From Sanghuangporus weigelae (lineage: Eukaryota > Basidiomycota > Agaricomycetes > Hymenochaetales > Hymenochaetaceae): a stretch of 64,000 nt of DNA. The translations under genes and the position numbers were made by a program. The notes below the pieces were generated by a model. It was given only the letters and a program-made list of their open reading frames with translations. It was not told where the DNA came from and searched no databases. Below, piece by piece: positions 11,476-23,414 of this stretch (positions within the stretch are counted from its first letter, which is position 1; the number at the start of each line of letters is the position of its first letter). The stretch is taken from contig CP137320.1 of the NCBI GenBank assembly GCA_033182465.1, positions 1,674,001-1,738,000 of the forward strand. The letters are read 5' to 3'.

Positions 11476-13272
11476 GACTCGTTCGTTTTCTGGCGGCGCA
11501 GGATTCACGGTTCCGCTTTCAAGAGTTCCCAAAACACAATTGATACTTCCTGCTTCCACCGGCCAGAAGGAAAGTAACGAAGTCCAGCTTCGAAACGCCG
11601 ATGAATAGTAAGATCAATCATGTCCATTAAATTCGCGCTGATTTCTTCGGCAGTGCATACTTGGTTCCATTGAGGTGAATGGGGATGTTCCTCGCTCCTT
11701 ATTGGCCTTGAGTACTAATATCAAAATTACCGCAGTGTCGGCGGACAGTCTTTCCAGACGATCTTTGATACAGGGTCCTCCGATCTGGTGTGTGTTTTTA
11801 CTAACACATAGCCCATTAAAGTTCATTTTAACTGTTCAACGCGGCGACGGACAGTGGATCGTCTCTTCGGCATGCACAAATATTGACTGCCAGCAGATCC
11901 GGAAGTACAATCCCACTGCTTCTCTAACTCCCACCAATACTTCTTTCGGTCTCAACTATCTGACGGGGAAAGTAACAGGCGCCGTAGCATATGAAACGGT
12001 GTCTTTTGGACCGTACATGGTCTTCGCGCAAGTTTTTGGTACCACAAGTTGTTTCTACCGGAGTTTCTCTGCTTTAATTTCCGCGTCCTTCTAGCTCTGG
12101 CCAACGGCACTGCGAACATGGGATTATCCTCTACAGGCGTGAGCGGTGAATTGAATTCTTGAGGTTCTCTTCTGCAAATGACTCATGTTCGAGGCAGGCG
12201 TACTTGGACTCGCTTTTCCTGAGGAAGCCGCGATATCGAGGATGATTGGTCGAACCCTGCTCGAGAACATTTTCGCTAGCATTAATTCTGAAGACCGCTT
12301 CTTCTCATACAAACTGGACACAGATGCATTCTCCAGCTCTTTTTCTGTCGGACAAATAGATCATCGGTACGCCGACCGTGTATCTGATGTCGCATATTCC
12401 CCTGTCTTTAATTCTAAAGATGGGGACTATGATTATTGGAAGCTTCCTCTACTGTCGTTGTCCATAAACTCCGTGTCTAAGCCCTTTGCACTTTCCTCAT
12501 CCAAAGTCCATGAATCTGGCTCACCTATTGCGGTTCTCGACTCAGGGACAACACTGATTCTAGGTCCTACTCATGATGTGGACAACTTCTGGACTGCGGC
12601 TGGTGGTGCGCGGAAGAATGAAGATGGAAGATGGCAAGTGCGTTGTGACCATGCGGTATCAGTCGGTTTCCTCTTGGGAAACGACAGCTCGCGGAAGGAA
12701 ATTACATTGGATCCATCGGATGTCAGCTGGATGCCGCCTGGAGGACTGCCTGTTGATGGCTGGTGCTTGGGAGGAATTCAAAGTAATGATCGTGTATGTG
12801 CTATCTTCTATTCCGCGCATGCAGACTCAAAACGCGCTTCGAAAATTTCAACGCTCACACGATTCTGAACTTACAGGTTTTCTCAGCAGATTGGCTCCTC
12901 GGAGATATTTTTCTGAGGGTGCGTGTATGACTATTTCTTTATCATGCCCCACACGCGACGAACCCATTGATGACCTCTTTTCACAAGAACGCCTATGTTA
13001 TACACAATGCAGCGACTGAGTCCTCGCCTCCCTTGATCGGCCTTCTGGGCACAACGAATGACACTCAGACACATGAGCGATTTGAGATAGTTCGAGGAAA
13101 TGATTCATCCGCGTCCTCCGCTCACGCCGCTTTGCCCTACCAAAACGCAAGTCCGCCGACGCCCGGAGTGATCTTCGCAGCCACATTGATATCAACCTTT
13201 GTCGGAGGGACCGGGTTGGGAGCACTGTTCCGTGCTCGGCGGGAGAAAAAGAAGCAAAGCAAGTACTATTGA
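11476..13272 (+). CDS. Membrane-anchored pepsin-like aspartic protease (family A1)
   Basis: A1 proteases cleave proteins with two aspartates, one per lobe. Spliced segments visible: to 11607, 11654-11674 (21 nt microexon), 11736-11786, 11855-about 12040, about 12100-12145, 12198-12791, then two exons to 13272. The joins give AYLVPLSVGGQSF, first motif FDTGSSDLW (about 11767), SACTNIDC, GVLGLAFPEE, second motif AVLDSGTTLILGP (about 12535) and FSADWLLGDIFLRNAYVIHN. The C terminus has a Ser/Pro-rich linker, a hydrophobic segment from about 13165 to 13225, and a basic tail RARREKKKQSKYY, typical of a type I membrane anchor. The start is uncertain: 11476 is the first in-frame ATG, but it lacks a signal peptide and the frame is open back to 11360, so an upstream exon is likely. 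Confidence 0.85.
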
Positions 13273-13410
13273 CATGGGGCATACACGCTGGGAGATGATA
13301 CATGATGTAGAGCTGAAAATACAAGTGTCGTACGACCGTAAAAGATGCGAACACGAATATAGATTTTCCAAGCCACCGTTACCGGTCCATAATACAATCT
13401 CGAGAAGATT

Positions 13411-14122
13411 TCACTTCTGGTAATGATTCATATACGTAGGACCGTATCCGGAATGCTGTGGTGGCACTTGTCCTGGGCCAGGAGGTGGACTTCCATACCA
13501 GCCTTGCTGTTGGGGTTGCCCCTGCCAGCCCGGCGCGAAACCCTGTTGTGGAACCATCGGCTCCCATCTACAATGTTTCAGTAAAGCACAGAATGACGCT
13601 AGGAGAGAGACTAACCCTTGCTGCAAAGGGACTTGCCATTGACATATGCTACAGCACCAGATGTGCTTCGAATTCATCGGAATGAGCGGAATGAAGCAGA
13701 GCTCAAACCATGTACGAGACTTCGCCTGGAACGCGGAAGCTAAAAGACGAAGGATAGTAAGACACGGGCTACCAAGGAGCATTCATTACACACCGTTACT
13801 GCATCTATCAACGAACTCAGTATCATGCCTCACCAAAGAGAATCTTTAAGACATACCTGGGACAGATCCTGGGAGATTGGTCACCATCCGGCTTGATCTT
13901 CGTAGGACACCCAACTAATTACAGAGTCAGCACATCCACTTCTCACTTCATGTGTAGACAGGCTTCGAAACACGGAAATATCATTCCGAGGGCAGCACGC
14001 AAGAAGCACGGAAGCACACGGTGAACTAGCAACTCACATAGGATCGGTAAGCAAACTGTATCATTAGGTTTAGTTGACCTTGACTGCTTTCAAAGCCAAA
14101 GGAACTCACTGAAGAAATCCAT
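13411..14122 (-). CDS. Small fungal zinc-ribbon protein (zinc_ribbon_15 type), six exons with three microexons
   Basis: Exons 14122-14110 (13 nt), 14055-14038 (18 nt), 13914-13857, 13804-13794 (11 nt), 13739-13616 and 13567-13411 sum to 381 nt, 126 residues. The product starts MDFFICLPILFGCPTKIK, continues ICPRCSNASAFQAKSRTWFE, then FIPLIPMNSKHIWCCSICQW, so two CxxC pairs can bind one zinc. The tail is rich in Gln, Pro and Gly. This layout matches short fungal proteins of the zinc-ribbon 15 type, whose role is not known to me. Each microexon is flanked by GT and AG and repairs the frame; the CPRC pair itself is created across the intron before the 11 nt exon. It is convergent with the protease and divergent from the transporter. 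Confidence 0.85.
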
Positions 14123-14542
14123 TGCTCACTGTCGTTGAAGGTGGTGGATTGGATTGTGAGAGTGTGTGTGTGTCTCGTTGCCGTGCACGACTCGTGCTGC
14201 GGGCCAAGCAAGTCTTAGGGCAGTCGGCTTCGCACAGCATACTCTCCAGAGAAAGTAATTCCCACGTCCAGTTTGAACGTCATACTCGATTACAAATATG
14301 TTATGTTTAACTTTTCAAGTTCGACCGACATAGATATAACACTGTGAATAATGCAATGGACGCCGCATGCATGCCTGTTGGAGGTTAAGAAACTCCAGAG
14401 ATTCGCGTGGTCCGACGTTTCCGGCGGCACTTTACTGGAGCGGAAAAACAATTACCGTACTGACCCGTGAGCAATAAATAAAAACCATCGGATTCCTTCT
14501 CGGTTGACTCGGTGTGTTCGTTGTCCCGCCGTTCTCCGCCTC
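14123..14542. promoter_or_regulatory. Bidirectional promoter zinc-ribbon gene / MCT transporter
   Basis: 420 bp between divergent starts. It contains a short GT run (GTGTGTGTGTC) near 14161 and AT-rich patches near 14290-14345 and 14470-14485. No gene and no recognised factor site. Confidence 0.45.
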
Positions 14543-16660
14543 ATGGTTAATGCTCACGGCAGATCGGTGCGCGACTGCGACACAGAAAAGGAGGTCCTCA
14601 GGGCTAGTGCTTTGACCGACAAATCCGCTGCCGACTTCGGCGAGGGCATCACATATGCCCGAAGAAAGTCATCGGATGAACAAACGCTCAATGATCCTGA
14701 GCAACTAGTCAGAGAAGAGCGTGAGGCTACGAGGGCAGCAATCCAAGAGCCCGAAGGTAAGAATGAAGATTTCCCGGACGGGGGTTTGCGTGCATGGCTT
14801 GTAGTGCTTGGTGTAGGTGATCGCTCTCCGGATTTCCTGTCTCGGTACCGTTAACTGCTCTGTATCCAGGCCACCTGCACGACCATGTCCAGGCGAGTGT
14901 GAATTATCGCAAGCCGAGTTTTTACAAGATCTGATCGATTCTTGTTCAGCTTTGGTTTTGTTAACTCATGGGGTGTATGTCCTAATACTTTGCTAGTTAT
15001 AAGTACTTGCTTACCCGCTTACCAGGCCTTCCAGTCGTATTACGAACAGAACATGCTTAAAAATATGTCAGCTTCGGATATGTGAGCATATCTTGTTTCA
15101 GTGCTTCATTTATTCTGATTCAATTCCAGAGCTTGGATCGGCTCGATTCAGGTGAATTGTCCATATAAATCTCTTCCATCCAAAAAGTCTGACAGGTCAC
15201 ATAGTATTCGTTTACTTTCCTACCATGCCTCATTACAGGCCGTTTATTCGATTTGGGACACCTCAAGATTCCTTCATTCGTAGCGAGCTGTTTTCTAATC
15301 GTCGCGACTATGTTGACTGCACAATGTACAAAGTATTGGCACTTTCTATTGTGTCAGGGCTTCGTAATAGGCGTGAGTCCCGAAATCTTTTTCGTAGTTG
15401 CTATCTGCTGATATGTAGGGTGTATTGTGATCATGTAGCTGGCATCTGGCTTCATCTTTGGATCGACCCCGGCTGTCATTTCTCATTGGTTCAAGAAGCG
15501 GAGAGGTTTTGCCCTAGGTATCATTGCGTGTGGGTCTTCGATCGGCGGCACTATTTTCCCCATCGCATTCCATAGATTAGTCGAGCAGATAGGGTGAGCC
15601 ATATTTACCTCAATATTCTACTTCTACTAACGTTCTGGTCAAAGATTTCCATGGACCATGAGAGTTTTGGGATTCATTCTCATCTTTACTTTGACAGTAG
15701 CCAACCTGGTAGGTCTGTCTGATACACGAGCCTATTCCCTTGTTAAAGTCTGTTTTCTTCAGACACTGGCCCGTCGGCTGCCTCCAGTAACCGTCTCTGG
15801 CGGCGTACTGAACTTCCGAGCTTTCAAATCCCTCCCATATAGCATCTATACGCTATCTGGTTTTATAGCGTTCCTTGGCCTCTACACAGGTTGGTTTACT
15901 TGACATCCATTTATATCACTTCTGACCGTTTGCTCAGTCCTGACGTATATCGACGTGAGCGCGACGGCTAGTGGCGTTGATAACAGCTTGGCGATTTACC
16001 TTGTCGCCATCGCCAATGCTGCCTCGATGCTAGGGCGATTAGCAGCAGGATATTTCGCTGATAAAATCGGTGAATATCCCGAGAATTCGAATTACATATC
16101 ACGACTCATGCTTGTCAACAGGCGCCATTAATGTCATGGCACCCTTTACGTGTGTTGCTGGTATTTTGACATACATTTGGCCTTTCGTCCATGGAAAGAC
16201 AGGCTACATTGTGGTCGCTATTATATACGGGTATATATGCCTCTGGTCTAAGTAAAATACTTCTCTGATAAGTATCTTTGTAGCATGTCGTCGGGAGCAT
16301 ACGTCTCATTGATCACTGCGCCTATGATCGCTCTGGGCAAGTTTGCTTGTCTAAAATGTTAAGCCTCTACTGATTCTGTCGCCATCAGGAGACACAAGTG
16401 ACGTAGGTCGCAGAACAGGAATGTTCATGTCGGTACTAGCTACCGGTGCTCTGGCGGGGCCGCCGATCTCTGGTGCGATAAATGTAGCGACCGGCAACTT
16501 TATCGCTACGGGGATCTACGCAGGTACATTCACATTGAAATTGGTCTTTTGACTCATCAACGCTCATCTTCATGGTGCAGGGACGGCTGTGTTTATTTCA
16601 GTCGCTGTAATGTGGCTCGCCCGATGTCTGGTGTTAGGTCGCTTCTTGGGGAAATTCTGA
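14543..16660 (+). CDS. MFS transporter, monocarboxylate (MCT/MCH) type
   Basis: Predicted proton-linked plasma-membrane transporter of small organic acids or related metabolites; fungal relatives include riboflavin and other carriers, so the substrate is open. The first exon (14543-14812) encodes a polar N-terminal tail ending in FPDGGLRAWLVVLG, the MCT entry motif. Short exons follow (14870-14892, 14950-14974, 15026-15081, 15130-15151), giving FGFVNSWG, AFQSYYEQNMLKNMS and AWIGSIQ. Later parts show LPCLITGRLFDLGH, GSSIGGTIFPIAFHRLV, FKSLPYSIYTLSGF, AANAASMLGRL-like AIANAASMLGRLAAGYFADK, and GPPISGAI. About twelve hydrophobic segments are present. It ends RFLGKF. The start at 14543 is the first ATG in the open frame. 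Confidence 0.9.
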
Positions 16661-16992
16661 CGATACTCACACGCTGCTGTAGAATTTTCACTTTACTGGG
16701 AAGGTTGCAGTATAGCATAGACTCATTCTATCCGAATTTATGACGTTCATGTTGAATCAGCAGTTAGACTTTGTAATGACTTCATTGCGCACATATAATA
16801 AGTCCCACGATTACAAACAAAGTAACCTTCGGCAAATCCCGGGCATGCTCTTGAAATAATTGAAGTGTACAAAAATTTTAGGCGCTGACCAGCATCTACA
16901 TCGATTGACCAACACTATTATAACCACCTTCCTTGTTCAAGCACGGTCGACAAAGCTTGTCGACACTTGAACTGACTAGAAGTTGAACATAC
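16661..16992. promoter_or_regulatory. Upstream region of eIF4A
   Basis: 332 bp between the transporter stop and the eIF4A start, same strand. It should hold the transporter 3' UTR and the eIF4A promoter. No gene or clear motif seen. Confidence 0.45.
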
Positions 16993-18574
16993 ATGTCCGC
17001 GTACGTGATTGTTGTTGATGGGTCGTGAAACACGAGCTGATGGGAAAGGGCACTTTAGAGAAGAATTTAACGATGTCGAAGCCAACGAGATCGAGTCCAA
17101 CTGGGACCAAATCGTCGACAAGTACGTGCCTATATGCTGCATCCCAAGGCCGTCGGTATACTAAATCATGCATTCATCAGCTTCGACAACATGGATTTGA
17201 AGCCAGAACTGTTGCGTGGTATCTACGCCTACGGGTAAGTTATGAGTGTGGCGACGAAGGGGTGTCCGTCTCTGACTAAGTAATTCCAGTTTCGAGCGTC
17301 CCTCTGCGATTCAGCAGCGTGCGATTGTACCTGTTATCAAGGGGCACGATGTCATTGCGCAGGCCCAGTCTGGTACTGGCAAGACAGCGACGTTTTCTAT
17401 TGCCATTCTTCAAAAGCTCGATATGTCCATCAAGGGCACTCAGGCGCTCATTCTTGCTCCAACTCGGGAGCTTGCCCAGCAAATTCAAAAAGTAGTCATC
17501 GCTCTCGGAGATTACATGAGCATTGAGTGCCATGCCTGTGTCGGAGGCACAGATGTCCGCCAGGACATGGCCACGCTCCAATCCGGCGTACATGTGGTTG
17601 TTGGTACTCCCGGCCGTGTTTTCGATATGATCAACCGACGGGCACTCCGCACCGATAACATCAAAATTTTCTGCCTCGACGAAGCTGATGAAATGCTTTC
17701 TCGTGGATTCAAGGATCAGATCTATGATGTTTTCCAGTTGCTCCCTCAGGACACGCAGGTTGTCCTTCTCTCGGCCACGATGCCGGCAGAGGTGCTTGAT
17801 GTGACGAAGAAATTCATGCGCGATCCGATCCGAATCCTCGTAAAGCGCGATGAGCTTACACTTGAAGGTATCAAACAGTTTTATATTGCAGTAGAAAAGG
17901 AAGAGTGGAAGCTTGATACGCTCTGCGATCTTTATGAGACGGTCACGATCACACAGGCCGTCATCTTCTGCAATACACGTCGGAAGGTCGACTGGCTTAC
18001 TGACAAGATGCATCAGAGAGAATTCACGGTGTCTGCCATGGTGAGCCACTAACTCATGCGAGTCAAAGTCTAACGTTTTGCTTAACGTCGCGCTTCGGTA
18101 ATTTAGCACGGGGACATGGACCAGAAGCAGCGTGAGGTACTGATGAAAGAGTTCCGTTCCGGATCCTCTCGGGTTCTGATTACGACGGATCTGCTCGCCC
18201 GAGGGATTGATGTCCAGCAGGTGTCACTGGTCATCAACTATGATCTCCCGACGAACCGGGAAAGTTATATCCACCGTATTGGCCGGGGTGGACGCTTCGG
18301 ACGCAAAGGTGTTGCGATAAACTTTGTGACGACCGAGGATGTCCGGATGCTCAGGGACATTGAACGTGGGTAACCTCCCAGACAGAACGTGCCATGAAGG
18401 AAGATTTCACTGACTATGATGGTGATACTCCACATTTACAGAGTTCTACAATACTCAGATTGACGAGATGCCAATCAACGTCGCGTACGTGTATATTTAC
18501 AGCATATGAGAAAGGCAAGCTGGCAGGTGACTGATGGAACGTGCATGTTCTGTATTTACAGCGACCTCATCTGA
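16993..18574 (+). CDS. TIF1: Translation initiation factor eIF4A (DEAD-box helicase)
   Basis: eIF4A unwinds mRNA leaders within eIF4F. Seven exons join: 16993-17000, 17059-17121, 17181-17234, 17290-18040, 18107-18365, 18442-18484, 18562-18574, giving 396 residues, the family length. The first exon is only 8 nt (ATGTCCGC); its splice yields [19 protein letters not shown]. Helicase motifs in order: [10 protein letters not shown] (Q), AQSGTGKT (I), PTRELA (Ia), VGTPGRV (Ib), DEAD (II), SAT (III), VIFCNTRRK (IV), [12 protein letters not shown] (V) and [13 protein letters not shown] (VI). The C terminus NVADLI is typical of eIF4A. An ATG at 17018 opens the same frame but would keep an intron. Codon use is strongly biased, as in a highly expressed gene. 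Confidence 0.95.
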
Positions 18575-19638
18575 GCGCAGCACCTCGAATGGAGCCACGA
18601 TAGAGCCCGTCATGGAAATGGGATGGTGGTACATGATAATGGAGATGATGATGATGGATGATGGGGATGATAAAGGTGAAGGTTAACTGTGTGGTCACGC
18701 GGTAATAATATTGGAGACGAGAGAGAAGCCCAGCGAAGTTTGATGTAGAAGTATGTAGTGCTACATAGGTCAGGTTGTTGTTTCTTTCTTGTCTTCTACT
18801 TATGTCTTTATCCTCTTTCTTTCCTCCTGTTGCTGCCGCCGCTGCTGCTCTGATGCCACGCTTGATACCGTACTGCTGAAAGAGTTCTGTCCGCACTGTG
18901 AGACTGGATGAATATGAAAGCGGTGCTTTAGTTCCCATTGGCAATTGCCTTCATCACACGTTGCAAGTCTTTTGATATCTACATCAGAGCGATGTGATGC
19001 CACTGTCTAATCTTCGCTGAGGGCAGTGCTGTTCTGTGCTGTTGGCAGCCCTGCACCCCCTCGCTGGCGTCTCTGCTCGGCGCCATCCAGGACCCGTCTG
19101 GTGAACATTGACTGTCCGGAGATGCTCCAGCCAGAACTAGAGTCAGCACAGACTTGGCCATGTCCACGGATGACCTGCTTTTCCGCCCCGGATGGCCGAG
19201 AGAACCACAAAAAAAAAGTCCACAATCACTGGCAGGCCCATCGCGAACAATGCGACCCTCGCCGTCAAGGCCACACTAGCCACCTATACGTATTGCTTGC
19301 TTGCTGGGATTCTATGTGTGCATTCATTCACCCTCAGATTCAGAATCCGCAGAAACCGGGCCACCCTTTCCCTGGCTTTAAAAGCCAGCTCCTCCGGACT
19401 GGCCTTTTGCCTCTGTATCTACCATCTGATCCGGTGTATACTAGCCGTCCGCTCGCCTAACTAACCCAACACGTCCATCCCTCCTTCAGCGTCCCCATCT
19501 CGCCAGTTGCTGTCTCTTGCTTCATCATTTCACCCTCTTACCCTCCCCCTCCATTGCCGCCTGTACAGCATCTGCACTTCCCATCACACGCCCCGACTCC
19601 CGAGGCCTCTCAACTTCTCCAATCATGGTACGTATTAT
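18575..19638. other. eIF4A 3' region and promoter/leader of the phosphatase
   Basis: About 1 kb without a supported gene. The left part holds a short GATGAT repeat; the right part (19480-19560) is very pyrimidine-rich, suggesting a transcription start for the phosphatase. Short open frames here lack family features. Confidence 0.5.
18641..18671 (+). repeat. Imperfect GATGAT microsatellite
   Basis: A run of GATGATGATGATG with interruptions, lying in the presumed 3' UTR of eIF4A. Simple-sequence repeat of no evident function. Confidence 0.7.
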
Positions 19639-20145
19639 ATGACACATTATGCTCTCAGATCTCTGACGCCTATATGCGATGTTCCCTTTGATGATTACCC
19701 GCAGCTCACCGAGATCATTCCTGGACTGTACATGTCAGATCTCTCAGCTGCAGAGAGCGTAAAGACGCACGACTGCTATGGAATCACACACGTCCTGAGC
19801 GTCATGCCAGGGAACGTAATACTCCCTCGAACGAGCCGTCCCAGTCCTCTGACTCTCCAAATACCGATACGAGATACGCCCTTCGAGGAGCTCGCCGGCC
19901 ATCTCTCGCGTACCAGCGCGTTCATCAGTGACGCTTTACATAAACGCGGTCGCGTGCTCGTCCACTGCGTACAGGGCATGAGCAGAAGCGCGAGCGTCGT
20001 GGCTGCGTATCTCATGGCGACCTACGGGTGGTCGGTGCAACAGGCCGTCCAATTCGTGCGTGATCGCTGTAGTACCGCCCAGCCCAACTCGGGGTTTCTA
20101 CTACAATTGCAGGAGTATCATGACGCGTTGCGTCAAAGGAGGTGA
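19639..20145 (+). CDS. Dual-specificity protein phosphatase
   Basis: Single-domain DSP of about 168 residues that would dephosphorylate Ser/Thr and Tyr. The fold can be followed: EIIPGLYMSDLSAAE, YGITHVLSVMPGN, IPIRDTPFEEL with the general-acid Asp, and the P-loop VLVHCVQGMSRSAS with catalytic Cys and Arg (C-x5-R). The C-terminal helix FLLQLQEYHDAL is normal. The frame is open further upstream to at least 19507, but the first ATG in frame is at 19639 (MTHYALRSL). There are no extra targeting or docking domains, so the substrate is not predictable; it resembles small atypical DSPs. It is convergent with the Rab4-like gene. Confidence 0.88.
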   Translation: MTHYALRSLTPICDVPFDDYPQLTEIIPGLYMSDLSAAESVKTHDCYGITHVLSVMPGNVILPRTSRPSPLTLQIPIRDTPFEELAGHLSRTSAFISDALHKRGRVLVHCVQGMSRSASVVAAYLMATYGWSVQQAVQFVRDRCSTAQPNSGFLLQLQEYHDALRQRR

Positions 20146-20550
20146 CCATTGGCCCTGAGCCGACACATCGCGTTTCCCCGTTTGGATTTCAACGGCCGCT
20201 TCATTTTATCTCTTTGATTGATCTGCTGTTGCTCTTCTCGTTCTATCCATATCACATCACATGCTGTCAGGCAGGATTATCATGTAGTGCTCACGAACTC
20301 ACCTCCGCTCTGCTGATTTTTTTATTCGCGTGGATTTATTCGATTGTTTTTGTTTAAACATCCCTGCCATTACTTCCTTGTACAATAGTTGGGATACTCG
20401 CTCCGAGGTCTACAGGTGCGGCGGAAAGGAAGAAAACAAAATAAAAGTACATAGCTGCTAAATTCCGTGCCCATTCGAGAATTATACAAGACAAGAAAAA
20501 TGAAGAAATCTAGGAAAGCGAGGTGGTATACAACTACAGTATTAATGACA
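20146..20550. other. Convergent 3' region
   Basis: 405 bp between the phosphatase stop and the Rab4-like stop, containing both 3' UTRs. T-rich (20310-20355) and A-rich (20420-20510) tracts may serve polyadenylation on opposite strands. No gene seen. Confidence 0.5.
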
Positions 20551-21489
<939 letters not shown>

Positions 21490-21727
21490 GGCAAGAAAGC
21501 TACACAGATAAAAGAAAAATACAGGGTATAGATGCGACCAAAGTCGTCAAGATGGTCGTTGAGGCAGAGTTGAGAGAGTCTCGATGGTAAGTAATACTGC
21601 CGTTGGCGCACCCAATCGCGCGTGGCGGCTGGGAAAGTCATGTCGATCACGTGAATTGTCCGGGAAAATCCGACAGCGCAATCGTCGTCTCGTCGTACTC
21701 GTAGAGCATCTTCATCTCTATCCCACG
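21490..21727. promoter_or_regulatory. Bidirectional promoter Rab4-like / ATP15
   Basis: 238 bp between divergent starts, so both promoters must share it. No specific motif is claimed. Confidence 0.45.
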
Positions 21728-22055
21728 ATGAGCAGCGCTGTTTGGCGTCAGCATTTCTCGTGCGTTCTATCTGCATTATCTTGCCTTTCTGAAGGGTTTT
21801 TGACGCATTTTCTGGCGGTTTAATAGCTTCAACAAGTACAGCCAAATCTGCGCCCGCGCGGTGCGCTCGTCGCTCAAGGAAGCCGAACGAGTCAATGCCG
21901 AAAAGCGTGGTCTTTCTGCCCTGCGTTTTCAGAAGTGGGAAGACGGAAAAGGCGGAGAACAGGTATGACTCATTGAATATGGCTTATATGGCCAGATGCT
22001 CACTTGTGAACCTTAGGTCTACCTGAACCCACCAGACGAATCACCCAAAGCATAA
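21728..22055 (+). CDS. ATP15: Mitochondrial ATP synthase subunit epsilon
   Basis: This is the small central-stalk subunit of F1, inside the mitochondrial matrix. Exons 21728-21759, 21827-21962 and 22017-22055 sum to 207 nt, 68 residues. The spliced start MSSAVWRQHFSFNKYSQI and the helix ICARAVRSSLKEAERV followed by RGLSALRFQKWEDGK match the family, which is normally 60-75 residues. The gene is easy to miss because the longest uninterrupted exon is 136 nt. It is convergent with COX5, another oxidative phosphorylation gene. Confidence 0.92.
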
Positions 22056-22463
22056 CGATATAATAAGTTGCGGGCAATGTAACAAGCGTGCAATTGGGCG
22101 AGAAAATATTATAGACGGAGTGCCTTTTAAGACTCAATTCACACCGGACAAACAGACCTGTAACCTTGATACGCAAGCATTAACTCGAACTTCAGTCTGT
22201 CGAGATCTAGCAAATATCCGAGTAATTCTAAGAGTGATAGATGCAACCAAAACAGCGCTGGAATTCATACGATTGGTCAATGAAAAGCTATTGAATTAGT
22301 TCCATGGACGAGGATTACAGCCAGAGAAACTGGCGAAGTGAGGTAAATTACAGCCTCTTCTGTGCTGGTTACTCCCGTTTAAAAAAGGATGTCCATCCCG
22401 ATTGCTCAGTCAGATTGGTTTGATTCGCATGTTTTTAACCAGCACCGTTGTTTGAGAGAACAA
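22056..22463. other. Convergent 3' region ATP15 / COX5
   Basis: About 400 AT-rich bases between two stop codons. Nothing beyond 3' UTR sequence is seen. Confidence 0.5.
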
Positions 22464-23174
22464 TTACTGAACGAATCCCTTGCCCTTGTAGCCTTCCGAT
22501 GAGACACCTGTAGTAAACAAATTAGTATTGGCCCTTAGTTGAGTATGTAATTAAAATTTACCAGAGATAGGGTTCATTTGCTGCTCCTTCGCCCGTTCGT
22601 TCATTGCCTCTTGCCATTCTTTTGTCAAAGTCTTTGGCGGAGGGGGAGCTATTCAACGCAAACAAAGAAAAAAACACGTAAACACAACCAGATTTGGAAG
22701 AAGCAACCAAGTAACCCGGGCGACGTACCGGCTGCACGGATGGCATATGACATGATCCCGGCGGCAGATACACCAAACGCGACTGCAAGGAATATTTTCA
22801 GTGGCTGGCCAGCAGGCGTGACGGGTGCGCGGGGACCATGAGGACCGAAGGCGACGTAGTAGGCTTGAAATAAAGAGTTGAAACATAGCACGAATACAAA
22901 GAAAAACATGGTATTTACCAGCTCTCTTCTCGTCCATGGACAGGGTTTTCCAGTCCTTTTTCTGCAGTTCGTCAAGCTGCTGCTGCACGACGAGTTGCTC
23001 GTCAGCGGAAAGCTTTTCCCATTGTGCTTCTACGTTTGACAAGGGTACAACTGGTTCGGATGACGGACGCGAGACGCTGCCTGGAGTTGCAGTAGCGGTA
23101 GCCAAGCACCGCCTTGGAAGCACGACGCGTGCGCGAACACGGCTGCGAGCAATCTGGAGAGCAGCAGAGGACAT
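22464..23174 (-). CDS. COX5: Cytochrome c oxidase subunit IV/Cox5, mitochondrial
   Basis: Nuclear-encoded subunit of respiratory complex IV in the inner membrane. Exons 23174-22919, 22863-22729, 22648-22562 and 22507-22464 give 173 residues. An Arg- and Ala-rich presequence (MSSAALQIARSRVRARVV) precedes VEAQWEKLSADEQ and KKDWKTLSMDEKRA. One membrane helix follows (IFLAVAFGVSAAGIMSYAI), then the conserved tail LTKEWQEAMNERAKEQ and SSEGYKGKGFVQ. The start at 23174 is preferred over the upstream open frame because it begins the presequence. Exon joins are all in phase. Confidence 0.95.
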
Positions 23175-23414
23175 AGCGAGCGACGGTGGTAGGGCGGACA
23201 GGCAAGAGAGCAGGCGGCGAGTACGAGAGATATTTGCGAACTCCCACGCCGACGTCGATACCAAAACGGATAATGCCGGGAGAATCGGTCCCAATCGGAG
23301 TACGTTAGTTTATCACCTCTACGGATTGTATACAAATCAAATCACTACCCGTACTCTAGCGCTAACTGCTTTTGTAGAACACCATACATACAGCAATCTA
23401 TACAGTAATCCCCT

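Noticed and set aside
17276-18109. 277-codon open frame on the minus strand
   Set aside because: It is exactly antisense to the main eIF4A exon. Strong codon bias in a highly expressed gene often leaves an open antisense frame; the translation shows no domain.
18641-18671. GATGAT repeats considered as a possible CRISPR-like or structured array
   Set aside because: Simple microsatellite without spacers, in a eukaryotic 3' UTR.
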